This document shows, piece after piece, positions 34,316 through 42,425 of a stretch of DNA of 64,000 bases; the stretch's first letter is position 1; each line of letters opens with the position of its first letter. The position numbers were made by a program, and so were the translations under genes. The notes below the pieces were generated by a model that ran no database searches, was not told the origin of the DNA, and saw nothing but the letters and a program-made list of their open reading frames with translations. Source of the DNA: Aureivirga marina (GTDB lineage Bacteria > Bacteroidota > Bacteroidia > Flavobacteriales > Flavobacteriaceae); the NCBI RefSeq assembly GCF_015767265.1, contig NZ_JADPIB010000006.1, forward strand, positions 62,001 to 126,000. The letters run 5' to 3'.

Positions 34316-35305
34316 CTAATTATTTAAAAGAGATTCATTCCTTCTATTTACTGCACTACATTTTGAGTTATATTTTTTAACTTCTTTTAAATAGTTTTCT
34401 ATATCATTTCTATTTTCCAATAAAATTTGCTTATAATTATTTGGATTAAATCTATTAATTGGCATCTGACTTGCAATAATAATTGAATCAAAGATAAAGT
34501 CGAATTGCTCTTTCTCTATTTCCATTCCTTTTAATTTTAATGCATTAATTATATAAGCTTTTACAACTGATGCTGCATTAATTATTCTAATAACAGGATG
34601 TGGATGACTATTTTTTCTTAAATAAAATTCTTGGTTAATATTAAAAAAACTTTGTATATACATCATAATTGAAGATATACAAAGTTTTGTCATAAAAATA
34701 TAATTTTCAATCGTATTATCTAAATTATTCTCAACATAATTCATTACATGATTTGCCAAACATAGAGAACTATATTCATCTGCATCAATTTCTAAAAAAT
34801 GATTCCTTAGATTAAATTCTTTTTTAATATCTTCTTGATAATTTATATTAAAATTCCTTTTCTCTTCTTTTTTACATGAAAATTGAATTAAATGACCTAA
34901 TTCATGATAAAAAGTAAAATGAATACAAAATTGATATAAAATCATATTTAGATTTGTATCTAAATTTTTAATAAAAGAAGTTGGTATTAATTCTTCATTA
35001 ATTTTGAAGGTTTTATTACGGACATTAATAATTAAATGCATTATTAACCCTGAATTTATACCCAAAAAAAATACTTTTTCATTTTTACCCGCAATTGCAT
35101 TTACAGAAATATCATTTTTAAAAAAAAGAAAAAAGGGTTCAAAATCATAATATTTGTTTTCAATAATTAAAGCTTTTGAATAATATGTAAATAATTCTAA
35201 AAACTCTGGTTCATTTGGGACTCCATCAATAAAGTAAATATCTTCTTCTCTAAAAAGTGATTCTTGAAGTAATTTATTAATATGATTTTTATAATTTTCA
35301 AACAT
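34316..35305 (-). CDS. HExxH zinc metalloprotein paired with HEPN-like gene
   Basis: A 329-residue cytoplasmic protein without signal peptide. A zinc protease motif HELGH (residues 134-138) follows a hydrophobic helix, and a downstream EIDADEYSS (about 172-180) supplies a possible third ligand, an arrangement like ImmA/M48-type gluzincins. No further domain is recognised. It is 14 bp after the HEPN-like gene, on the same strand, so the two are co-transcribed. Both genes are AT-rich and hold rare codons. Peptidases of this type often cleave a repressor or toxin partner; the target here is unknown. Confidence 0.62.
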   Translation of the reverse strand: MFENYKNHINKLLQESLFREEDIYFIDGVPNEPEFLELFTYYSKALIIENKYYDFEPFFLFFKNDISVNAIAGKNEKVFFLGINSGLIMHLIINVRNKTFKINEELIPTSFIKNLDTNLNMILYQFCIHFTFYHELGHLIQFSCKKEEKRNFNINYQEDIKKEFNLRNHFLEIDADEYSSLCLANHVMNYVENNLDNTIENYIFMTKLCISSIMMYIQSFFNINQEFYLRKNSHPHPVIRIINAASVVKAYIINALKLKGMEIEKEQFDFIFDSIIIASQMPINRFNPNNYKQILLENRNDIENYLKEVKKYNSKCSAVNRRNESLLNN

Positions 35306-35319
35306 ATTTTTATTTGTTT

Positions 35320-36135
35320 TTAATCTAAACGAGATTGTAACTCATAAGATAAATTTTGTGTATTCAATAATTCATTTCTCCAATCAGATAAGAATTTATG
35401 AGAAACATTTTCAACTTCATTAATTTTATTTATTATCTTTTCAATCTCTTGTATTTCAATTGGTATAATTCCATGAGCAATATTCCTTCTAATTTCATTA
35501 CATTCATCTATCCAATTAGAATTACCATTTATAAATTCCCAATTTTCACAATCTCCCCATACTTTTTTAAAACATTCCCAAATGTGACAAATAGTACCTC
35601 TTCCCGAACAATTCTCTCTATAAGGGTTATATTTATTAGAAACTGTTTCTATTGAATTCCAAAATGCTAAAAATTTATCTATTGGATCTTGTGTACATTT
35701 TGCTTTTCTAAACCAACTCAAAGCTCTTAAATATGTTTTATGATCAGTTAAATGTAATTTTCTATACTCTTTAAAAGCATCATTAAAAATATTTTTATCT
35801 ACCTTCCTTCTGACAGAATTTTGTATTTTTCTAGAAACAAAATAATTTCCATCAATATTTAAACTTATTGGTATATTTAATTTTAAAACTAAAACATCTA
35901 ACATCCTACTAATAAATAGAACAGCTGCTTTTTCAGCTAAATCAGAATTATTTGCAAATGCAGTCAAAGTTATCTTAAAACCATTTTGATTATTCCTTAT
36001 TTTAATTTTACTATAAAATGGTTCATTATGTTCCAATTCTTTTCTTATATCAAAACTAATTGGAGAATCAATTGTGATAGATCCTATAATAAATAAATCT
36101 ACTTCCCAAATAGGAATACCTTCATGATATATCAT
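35320..36135 (-). CDS. HEPN-like (ApeA/MauJ-type) protein
   Basis: A 271-residue protein. The N-terminal half (1-110) is beta-rich. The C-terminal half is helical, with PIDKFLAFWNSIETVSNKY (about 151-169) and the motif RRNIAH at 216-221, which fits the HEPN ribonuclease pattern Rx4H. The layout resembles ApeA-like HEPN or MauJ-type proteins. HEPN proteins are commonly RNases in toxin-antitoxin and phage-defence systems. It is transcribed just before the metalloprotein gene and divergent from the amidohydrolases. Nuclease activity is inferred from the motif only. Confidence 0.6.
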   Translation of the reverse strand: MIYHEGIPIWEVDLFIIGSITIDSPISFDIRKELEHNEPFYSKIKIRNNQNGFKITLTAFANNSDLAEKAAVLFISRMLDVLVLKLNIPISLNIDGNYFVSRKIQNSVRRKVDKNIFNDAFKEYRKLHLTDHKTYLRALSWFRKAKCTQDPIDKFLAFWNSIETVSNKYNPYRENCSGRGTICHIWECFKKVWGDCENWEFINGNSNWIDECNEIRRNIAHGIIPIEIQEIEKIINKINEVENVSHKFLSDWRNELLNTQNLSYELQSRLD

Positions 36136-36314
36136 AATTTTAAAATTTTCAACAAAATTAACACTATATTTTTAACAATTTTTACGACTTTCCGTAAAAT
36201 CAAAAAAATAATTCTATTTTTTTTCAAAAAACCAACTATTTACTTAAACAACTTTCTCCCCTCCCAACATTCTGTTAAAAATCCACCTTCCCTCCTACAA
36301 TTCGATTATTTTCT

Positions 36315-36322
36315 TAAATTTG
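36315..36322 (+). promoter_or_regulatory. -7 promoter element of the amidohydrolase operon
   Basis: TAAATTTG matches TAnnTTTG and lies 41 bp before the ATG at 36364. No clear -33 element is present. Confidence 0.45.
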
Positions 36323-36363
36323 GTAGCTTCACAACAAAAACAATTAACATTTATTACTCAAGA

Positions 36364-39318
36364 ATGAAAAAAATCATCTTTTTGACACTCTTTTTGTTTG
36401 CAAGTCTGTTGCATGCTCAAGAGTATTTCCCCACAAATCACGGAGTAAAAAACTCCGATAATTCAAAAATCGCAATTACTGGCGCTACAATATATGTATC
36501 TTCTCAACAAGTAATTAAAAACGGAACGTTGGTTTTTGAAAAAGGAAAAATTATTGCTGTAGGAAAAAATATTTCTATTCCGAAAGACAGCAAAATTGTA
36601 GACTTAAAAGGAAAATATATTTATCCTTCTTTTATTGATATGTATTCGGATTTTGGTGTGAAAGCTCCGAAAAATGAGCACAAACATGGTAGAGCACCAC
36701 AATATGATTCGCACAAAAACGGATTTTATTGGAACGAACATATAAAACCAGAAACAAATAGTGTAGATTTTTTCTTTTTTAATTCTAAAAATGCGGATGA
36801 GTTAATCAAACTTGGATTCGGAACCGTAAATTCACATTATAAAGACGGAATTGCAAGAGGAACTTCTTTTGTTACAACTTTAAATCAAGATGCAAAAAAC
36901 AACGAAAGACTTCTTTCGGACAAAGCTGCACAGCATTTTTCTTTTAAAAGAAGTGTAAATTCAAAACAGGAATATCCTTCTTCGCAAATGGGAGCAATTG
37001 CTTTGCTTCGTCAGATGAATCATGATGCGGATTGGTTTGGAAAACAAAACGAAGAAGTTGCTGATTTTTCTTTAAAAGCTTTTATCGAAAATAAAGAATT
37101 ACCTAAGGTTTTTGAAGTAAAAAACAAATTAGAAATTTTTAGAGCAAACAAAATTGCCAACGAATTTGGTGAAACTTACATCATCAAAGGAGCTGGAGAT
37201 GAATATGAAAGAATTTCGGAAATTAAAGATTTAAACACAACGTTTATCATTCCAATTAATTTCCCAAAAGCTTATGATGTTAGCGATTTAAAAGTGCAAC
37301 AAATTGTAAACTTAGAAGATTTAAAAACTTGGAATCAAGCGCCAAATAATTTAAATGTTTTAGAGAAAAATAAAATCAATTTCGCGCTTACAACGGCTGA
37401 TTTAAAATCAAAAGCAGATTTCCACAAGAATCTTCGCAAAGCAATTTCTTATGGTTTAAGTAAAGAAAAAGCTTTAGCAGCATTGACAACAGTTCCTGCG
37501 CAGTTATTAAACTTAGAAAATGAAATCGGAACGTTGAAAAAAGGAGCTTTGGCTAATTTTTTAATCACAGACGGAGATATTTTTGAAGAAAGAACAATCA
37601 TTTATGAAAACTGGATTCAAGGAAAGCAAAATGTAATCAAAGACATCACAAAAGAAGATGTTCGTGGAACGTATGCTTTTCAGATTGGAAAGAAAAAATA
37701 TACTGCTGAAATTGCTGGAACAAAAGAAAAACCTTCTGCGAAAATAATGCAAGGTTCTAAGAAAGTGAAAGCAACTACGAAAATGGTAAACGATTGGTTA
37801 TACATCAATTTTAAACCAAATAAGAAAGAAGAAGTTGCAGTTAAAGTTTATTTTGGAAATGCAAAAGAGCCAATGGCAAATTATATTTCAAAAAATGAAA
37901 CATTTGCTTTAAACTTTAAGAAAACAAAAGAGCATAAAAACAAGGATAAAAAGAAAAAAGCAAAGAAAAATCCAGAATTAGTTGCAGTTTCTTATCCAAA
38001 TATGGCTTATGGGTTTGAGGAAAAACCAGAGCAAAATGATTTTATCATCAGAAATGCAACAGTTTGGACAAATGAAAAAGACGGAATTTTAGAAAACACA
38101 GATGTTTACATTAAAAATGGAAAAATTTCGAAAGTTGGAAAGAATTTAAAAGCTTCTGGAGCAAAAATCATTGATGGAACTGGAAAACACTTAACAACTG
38201 GAATTATTGATGAGCATTCGCATATTGCAATTTCAAATGGTGTAAACGAATCTGGACATAATAGCACAGCGGAAGTTGCGATTCATTCGGTTGTAAATTC
38301 GGATGATGTAAATATTTATAGAAACTTAGCTGGTGGAGTTACAACTGCACAATTATTACACGGTTCTGCAAATCCGATTGGTGGACAATCTGCGATTATT
38401 AAATTGAAATGGGGAGAAACTCCAGATCAAATGATTGTAGAAAATCAACCAAAGTTTATCAAATTTGCTTTAGGAGAAAATGTGAAGCAAACAAACTGGG
38501 GAGAGAAATATTCAGTTCGTTTCCCACAAACAAGAATGGGTGTTGAGCAAGTTTATATCGATTATTTCCAAAGAGCAAAAGAATATGACTTTAAGAAAAA
38601 GAATAATATTCCTGTGCGCCATGATATTGAATTAGAAACTTTAGCAGAAATTATCAATAGCGAGCGTTTTATTTCTTGTCACTCTTATGTGCAGTCCGAA
38701 ATTACAATGTTAATGCGTGTTGCAGAGCAATTTGATTTTAAAATCAACACTTTCACACATATTTTAGAAGGATATAAAGTTGCAGATAAAATGAAAGAAC
38801 ACGGAGTTGGAGGTTCTACATTTGCAGATTGGTGGGCTTATAAATATGAAGTAAATGATGCAATTCCTTATAATGGAGCTTTAATGCATAACGAAGGAGT
38901 TATTGTTGCTTTTAATTCGGATGATGCGGAAATGTCAAGAAGATTGAATCAAGAAGCAGCAAAAGCAGTAAAATATGGTAATGTTTCTCAAGAAGATGCT
39001 TGGAAATTTGTGACTTTAAACCCTGCAAAACTTTTACATTTAGATGCTAAATTAGGAAGTATCAAAGCTGGAAAAGATGCAGATATCGTACTTTGGAGTC
39101 ATAATCCTTTATCTACCTATGCGAAAGCAGAAAAAACGTTTATCGAAGGAGTTCTTTATTTTGATATGGAAAGAGATCAAGAATTAAGAGAAGAAATTCA
39201 GAAAGAAAAGAAACAAATCATCCAGCAAATGTTGGATGCAAAAGGTAAAGGAGAAGAAACACAAAAGCCTGTACAAAAGAAAAAAACATTGTATCACTGT
39301 AATTCAGAAGAACACTAA
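36364..39318 (+). CDS. Exported amidohydrolase, double-domain
   Basis: A 984-residue protein. The frame is open to 36124, but the ATG at 36364 starts a clear signal peptide (MKKIIFLTLFLFASLLHAQ), so this start is used. It has two amidohydrolase-like halves. The first (about 20-420) has a start like ITGATIYVSSQQVIKNGTLV but FIDMYSDFG where HxH is expected, so it is degenerate. The second (about 560-960) has the metal motif DEHSHIAIS, SCHSY, HILEGYK and NSDDAEM, so it looks catalytic. It probably hydrolyses small amides or dipeptides in the periplasm. A second amidohydrolase gene starts 1 bp later. Confidence 0.82.
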   Translation: MKKIIFLTLFLFASLLHAQEYFPTNHGVKNSDNSKIAITGATIYVSSQQVIKNGTLVFEKGKIIAVGKNISIPKDSKIVDLKGKYIYPSFIDMYSDFGVKAPKNEHKHGRAPQYDSHKNGFYWNEHIKPETNSVDFFFFNSKNADELIKLGFGTVNSHYKDGIARGTSFVTTLNQDAKNNERLLSDKAAQHFSFKRSVNSKQEYPSSQMGAIALLRQMNHDADWFGKQNEEVADFSLKAFIENKELPKVFEVKNKLEIFRANKIANEFGETYIIKGAGDEYERISEIKDLNTTFIIPINFPKAYDVSDLKVQQIVNLEDLKTWNQAPNNLNVLEKNKINFALTTADLKSKADFHKNLRKAISYGLSKEKALAALTTVPAQLLNLENEIGTLKKGALANFLITDGDIFEERTIIYENWIQGKQNVIKDITKEDVRGTYAFQIGKKKYTAEIAGTKEKPSAKIMQGSKKVKATTKMVNDWLYINFKPNKKEEVAVKVYFGNAKEPMANYISKNETFALNFKKTKEHKNKDKKKKAKKNPELVAVSYPNMAYGFEEKPEQNDFIIRNATVWTNEKDGILENTDVYIKNGKISKVGKNLKASGAKIIDGTGKHLTTGIIDEHSHIAISNGVNESGHNSTAEVAIHSVVNSDDVNIYRNLAGGVTTAQLLHGSANPIGGQSAIIKLKWGETPDQMIVENQPKFIKFALGENVKQTNWGEKYSVRFPQTRMGVEQVYIDYFQRAKEYDFKKKNNIPVRHDIELETLAEIINSERFISCHSYVQSEITMLMRVAEQFDFKINTFTHILEGYKVADKMKEHGVGGSTFADWWAYKYEVNDAIPYNGALMHNEGVIVAFNSDDAEMSRRLNQEAAKAVKYGNVSQEDAWKFVTLNPAKLLHLDAKLGSIKAGKDADIVLWSHNPLSTYAKAEKTFIEGVLYFDMERDQELREEIQKEKKQIIQQMLDAKGKGEETQKPVQKKKTLYHCNSEEH

Positions 39319-39319
39319 G

Positions 39320-40606
39320 ATGAAGATGCTAAAATTAAAAATGATTTGTTTGATACTTTTTCTTAGTATCAATTCTATATATGCACAACAAACTCCTGCT
39401 CCGAAGCAATCAGAAACGATTTTGATTACTGGTGCAACTGCACATTTAGGAAATGGAAAAGTAATTGAAAATAGCGCTATTGGATTTCAAGATGGGAAAT
39501 TTACGTTTGTAGATGAACTTTCAAAAGCAAATCCGAATGATTTTCAAAAAGTAATTGATGCAAAAGGACATCATGTGTATCCTGGATTTATTTCGCCAAA
39601 TTCTACTTTAGGTTTGGTTGAAATTGATGCTGTTTCTGCAAGTGATGATGAAAGAGAAGTTGGAGCAATTAATCCACATATTCGTAGTATTATCGCTTAT
39701 AATACAGAATCTAGAGTAACGGAAACTGTTCGTCCAAACGGAGTTTTAATTGCACAAGTAACTCCAAGAGGTGGATTGATTTCTGGAACTTCTTCAATTG
39801 TTCAGTTAGATGCTTGGAATTATGAAGATGCGATTATCACAGAAAATGATGGAATTCATGTAAACTGGGGAAAATCTTATGCGAATAAGAAAAATAAAAT
39901 TGAACCTTCTTCGGCTTATAAAAAAAATAAGAAAAAATTAAAAGATTTCTTTACAAAAGCGAAAGATTATAAAAAGAATTCGAAAGAAAGAAATTTGGTT
40001 TATGAAGCTGTACAACCAATTTTAGAAGGAAAAGCAAAGTTATTTATTCATGTACATGGTGCAGAAGAAATGACAGAAGCAATTGATTTCTTCGAGAATT
40101 TTGGTGTAAAAGATATGGTAATTGTTGGTGGATATGAAACTTATAAGGTCGCTCCTCTTTTAAAAGAGAAAAATATTCCTGTGCTTTTATATCGTGTGCA
40201 TTCGCTTCCAATGTCGGAAGATGATGCCATTGATTTACCTTTTGAATTGCCAAAGAAATTATTGGATGCTGGAGTTTTAGTTGGTTTTGAAAATAGTGGA
40301 GATATGGAACGTATGCAAACACGTAATTTACCTTTCTACGCTGGAACTGCAATTAATTATGGTGTTCCTTATGAAGAAGCTTTAAAAATGTTGACTTCTA
40401 ATACTGCGAAAATTCTTGGAATTGAAAAAGAAGTTGGAAGCATTGAAGTTGGAAAAAATGCTACTTTATTCATCTCAAAAGGAGATGCTCTAGATATTAT
40501 CGGAAATGATATTTATAAAGCGTTTATCGATGGTCGTGATATTAGTTTAGAATCACATCATACGCAGCTTTATAAGAAGTTTCAGAAGAAATTGGGACAG
40601 GAATAG
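39320..40606 (+). CDS. Exported amidohydrolase-like protein lacking the HxH metal motif
   Basis: A 428-residue protein. The ATG at 39320 gives a signal peptide (MKMLKLKMICLILFLSINSIYAQ) and starts 1 bp after the previous stop, so it is preferred over the earlier ATG inside the previous gene. The N-terminal strand ILITGATAHLGNGKVIENSA and C-terminal LGIEKEVGSIEVGKNATLFI are typical of the family, but the HxH site reads SPNSTLG, so it probably does not bind metal there. It may be a structural partner of the preceding enzyme. A diverged copy of its last 75 bp occurs at 41351. Confidence 0.8.
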   Translation: MKMLKLKMICLILFLSINSIYAQQTPAPKQSETILITGATAHLGNGKVIENSAIGFQDGKFTFVDELSKANPNDFQKVIDAKGHHVYPGFISPNSTLGLVEIDAVSASDDEREVGAINPHIRSIIAYNTESRVTETVRPNGVLIAQVTPRGGLISGTSSIVQLDAWNYEDAIITENDGIHVNWGKSYANKKNKIEPSSAYKKNKKKLKDFFTKAKDYKKNSKERNLVYEAVQPILEGKAKLFIHVHGAEEMTEAIDFFENFGVKDMVIVGGYETYKVAPLLKEKNIPVLLYRVHSLPMSEDDAIDLPFELPKKLLDAGVLVGFENSGDMERMQTRNLPFYAGTAINYGVPYEEALKMLTSNTAKILGIEKEVGSIEVGKNATLFISKGDALDIIGNDIYKAFIDGRDISLESHHTQLYKKFQKKLGQE

Positions 40607-40626
40607 ACTTGTTATTTCTTTCTAAG

Positions 40627-40659
40627 AAACCTCGATATTTAAATATAATATCGAGGTTT
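40627..40659 (+). terminator. Terminator of the amidohydrolase operon
   Basis: A 12-bp stem AAACCTCGATAT / ATATCGAGGTTT (40627-40638 and 40648-40659) followed by a T run, 20 bp after the stop. Confidence 0.88.
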
Positions 40660-40712
40660 TTTGTTTATTTTTGAATCCAATTCTATGTATATTATCAATA
40701 CAATTAATAATT

Positions 40713-41315
40713 ATGAAAAAGATCTTATTTTTTACCATTTTATTTCTTCAATCTCTATTTATTTTTTCTCAAAAAAATGATACAATTCAAAGGACGTATT
40801 ATAACATTAAAGATTTAAAAGAAAAAGTTAAAGAAAATAAAATTGAAGAATTAAAATATGCAAATAAAAACTTTAATTATGAAGTTATTATTCCAAAATG
40901 GTTAACCTTAAAAGAAACAGGAGATTCTAATATTATTGGTGGGATTATGCCTAAAGTTGATGGTGAAGTTAAAGGAATTTATAATGCTGTCTCAATACAA
41001 GAGTTTTCAAAATCTAGTTTTAAATCTTTTGAAGAATTTAAGCACACTTATTCTACAGGAAATAGTTTTGGACAAAAAACATTATTTAGTGATTCTCATA
41101 TATGGTATGGGCAAAAAGATATCATTGAGATTGATAATGGAATCAAACAAAAAGTTTTTATTTTTTGGCAAAATAATATTTACCATCATCAATTTGTTCT
41201 GCTTAAAACAAAAACGGCATATCTTTTTATTCAATTTGTTGCTACTCCAAAAACTTATGATATAAACATTGGAAAATTTGAAGAATTTTTAAAAGGGCTT
41301 ACAATTTATAAATAA
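40713..41315 (+). CDS. Hypothetical secreted protein
   Basis: A 200-residue exported protein. The ATG at 40713 starts a signal peptide (MKKILFFTILFLQSLFIFSQ) and is preferred over the ATG at 40671. The mature part has a charged linker, then a beta-rich domain containing FNYEVIIPKWLTLKETGDSN and ending FEEFLKGLTIYK, similar in layout to small periplasmic proteins of unknown function. It lies between two copies of the amidohydrolase 3' end. Confidence 0.6.
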   Translation: MKKILFFTILFLQSLFIFSQKNDTIQRTYYNIKDLKEKVKENKIEELKYANKNFNYEVIIPKWLTLKETGDSNIIGGIMPKVDGEVKGIYNAVSIQEFSKSSFKSFEEFKHTYSTGNSFGQKTLFSDSHIWYGQKDIIEIDNGIKQKVFIFWQNNIYHHQFVLLKTKTAYLFIQFVATPKTYDINIGKFEEFLKGLTIYK

Positions 41316-41350
41316 GTTTTTTAATTATTATTCAAATTTAATTATTCTTT

Positions 41351-41425
41351 GGTTGTGATATTAGTTTAGACTCACATCATATATAGCTTTATAAGAAGTT
41401 TCAGAAGAAATCAGGACAGAAATAG
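41351..41425 (+). pseudogene. Diverged duplicate of the amidohydrolase 3' end
   Basis: These 75 bp match 40532-40606 at 67 of 75 positions, including the final TAG, and have an in-frame stop (CATATATAG where the gene has CATACGCAG). No longer homology is seen on either side. It is a broken partial copy. Confidence 0.85.
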
Positions 41426-41447
41426 TTTTTGGTATAAATAATTTAAA

Positions 41448-41482
41448 AAATAGCTCAAAGTGAAAAAAACTTTGAGCTATTT
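41448..41482. terminator. Bidirectional terminator after the duplicate
   Basis: A 13-bp stem AAATAGCTCAAAG / CTTTGAGCTATTT with a 9-nt loop and T/A tracts, 24 bp from the stop of the convergent gene at 41506. Confidence 0.88.
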
Positions 41483-41505
41483 TTTTCATACTCATTTTAA
41501 TATTT

Positions 41506-42207
41506 TTATTCTATTGAATCTTCTTCATAAGGAGGAGAAGGCATAGACCAATCAGAAGTATTTGAACTAATTAAACTTTTAGTATCTACATTTATTTCCT
41601 CAATATTTCTATCAACAAAAATTAATGATGGAATATCTTTATTAAGAATTGAATCATTTCTAAACCCAAAAAAACAAAGAGAATTTTCTTTAATATCACT
41701 ATTTGGAATTAAAAAATAATTAGGAATCTCATTTGATTCAGTATTATTAAACCAATTATTACAATTTCTTTTCCATAATTGAATCTGATTAATAGCATTA
41801 GAAGCATCAATATCAGGTTCTTTTAATCCAGAATTAGAATAAACTTTATTTAAATGATTTATATTTTTAAAATTTGCATCCACAACATATTCATCAATTT
41901 CTACAATAACTTTTTTTACATATATTGTAAATTTCTCATTACTTTCTTTTAACTCATAAGCTCTAAAACTCTTATCATTTAATTCAAAAATAATAACAAT
42001 TTTATCATTTAAAACACCTAATTCTCCCTTTATAAAATCTCCTTCAATTTTTAAATCTTTTATAGTATCTATAAAAAATAATCCATTTTGTAACTCATTT
42101 AAAATGTTTGGATATGTAAAAATGTTTCCTTTGATATCTTGCCATGTTTTCGTAATAGCATTTTTTGTTTCAACATTTAAGTCGACTTCTTCTTTTTTTA
42201 TATTCAT
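41506..42207 (-). CDS. Hypothetical protein
   Basis: A 233-residue acidic protein without signal peptide. It contains a beta-rich part (about 50-115, GELGVLNDKIVIIFELNDKS) and a helical part. Its end is acidic and Pro-rich (WSMPSPPYEEDSIE), which might serve as a degradation or sorting tail. No family is recognised. It lies in an accessory stretch next to a duplicated gene fragment. Confidence 0.55.
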   Translation of the reverse strand: MNIKKEEVDLNVETKNAITKTWQDIKGNIFTYPNILNELQNGLFFIDTIKDLKIEGDFIKGELGVLNDKIVIIFELNDKSFRAYELKESNEKFTIYVKKVIVEIDEYVVDANFKNINHLNKVYSNSGLKEPDIDASNAINQIQLWKRNCNNWFNNTESNEIPNYFLIPNSDIKENSLCFFGFRNDSILNKDIPSLIFVDRNIEEINVDTKSLISSNTSDWSMPSPPYEEDSIE

Positions 42208-42396
42208 AATAATAATTTTTTATACAATACTAAATATTATATCATTATTTAACAATTAAAATAAATTATTTAACTTTTTTTAACATTTTTTTACACCTTT
42301 ATCTGTCAAAAAATCATTTTAATTGAAATTTCAACAATTTTGATTTTTCATATAACTAGCTATTCTTCATTTTTAAATAAATTAGATGGAAATCCT

Positions 42397-42404
42397 TATT
42401 TTTG
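42397..42404 (+). promoter_or_regulatory. -7 promoter element of selO
   Basis: TATTTTTG matches TAnnTTTG, 21 bp before the ATG at 42426. Confidence 0.45.
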
Positions 42405-42425
42405 CGAAGAACCAAAACTCCAAAA

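Noticed and set aside
36124-36363. N-terminal extension of 80 codons before the amidohydrolase.
   Set aside because: It precedes a clear signal peptide at 36364, is rich in Phe and Lys from AT-rich non-coding DNA, and overlaps the divergent gene.
39236-39319. Earlier ATG for the second amidohydrolase inside the first gene.
   Set aside because: The ATG at 39320 begins a standard signal peptide; the longer form would bury it behind 28 charged residues.
41341-41425. A separate small gene after the secreted protein at 40713.
   Set aside because: It is a broken copy of the amidohydrolase end, with an internal stop and no start.
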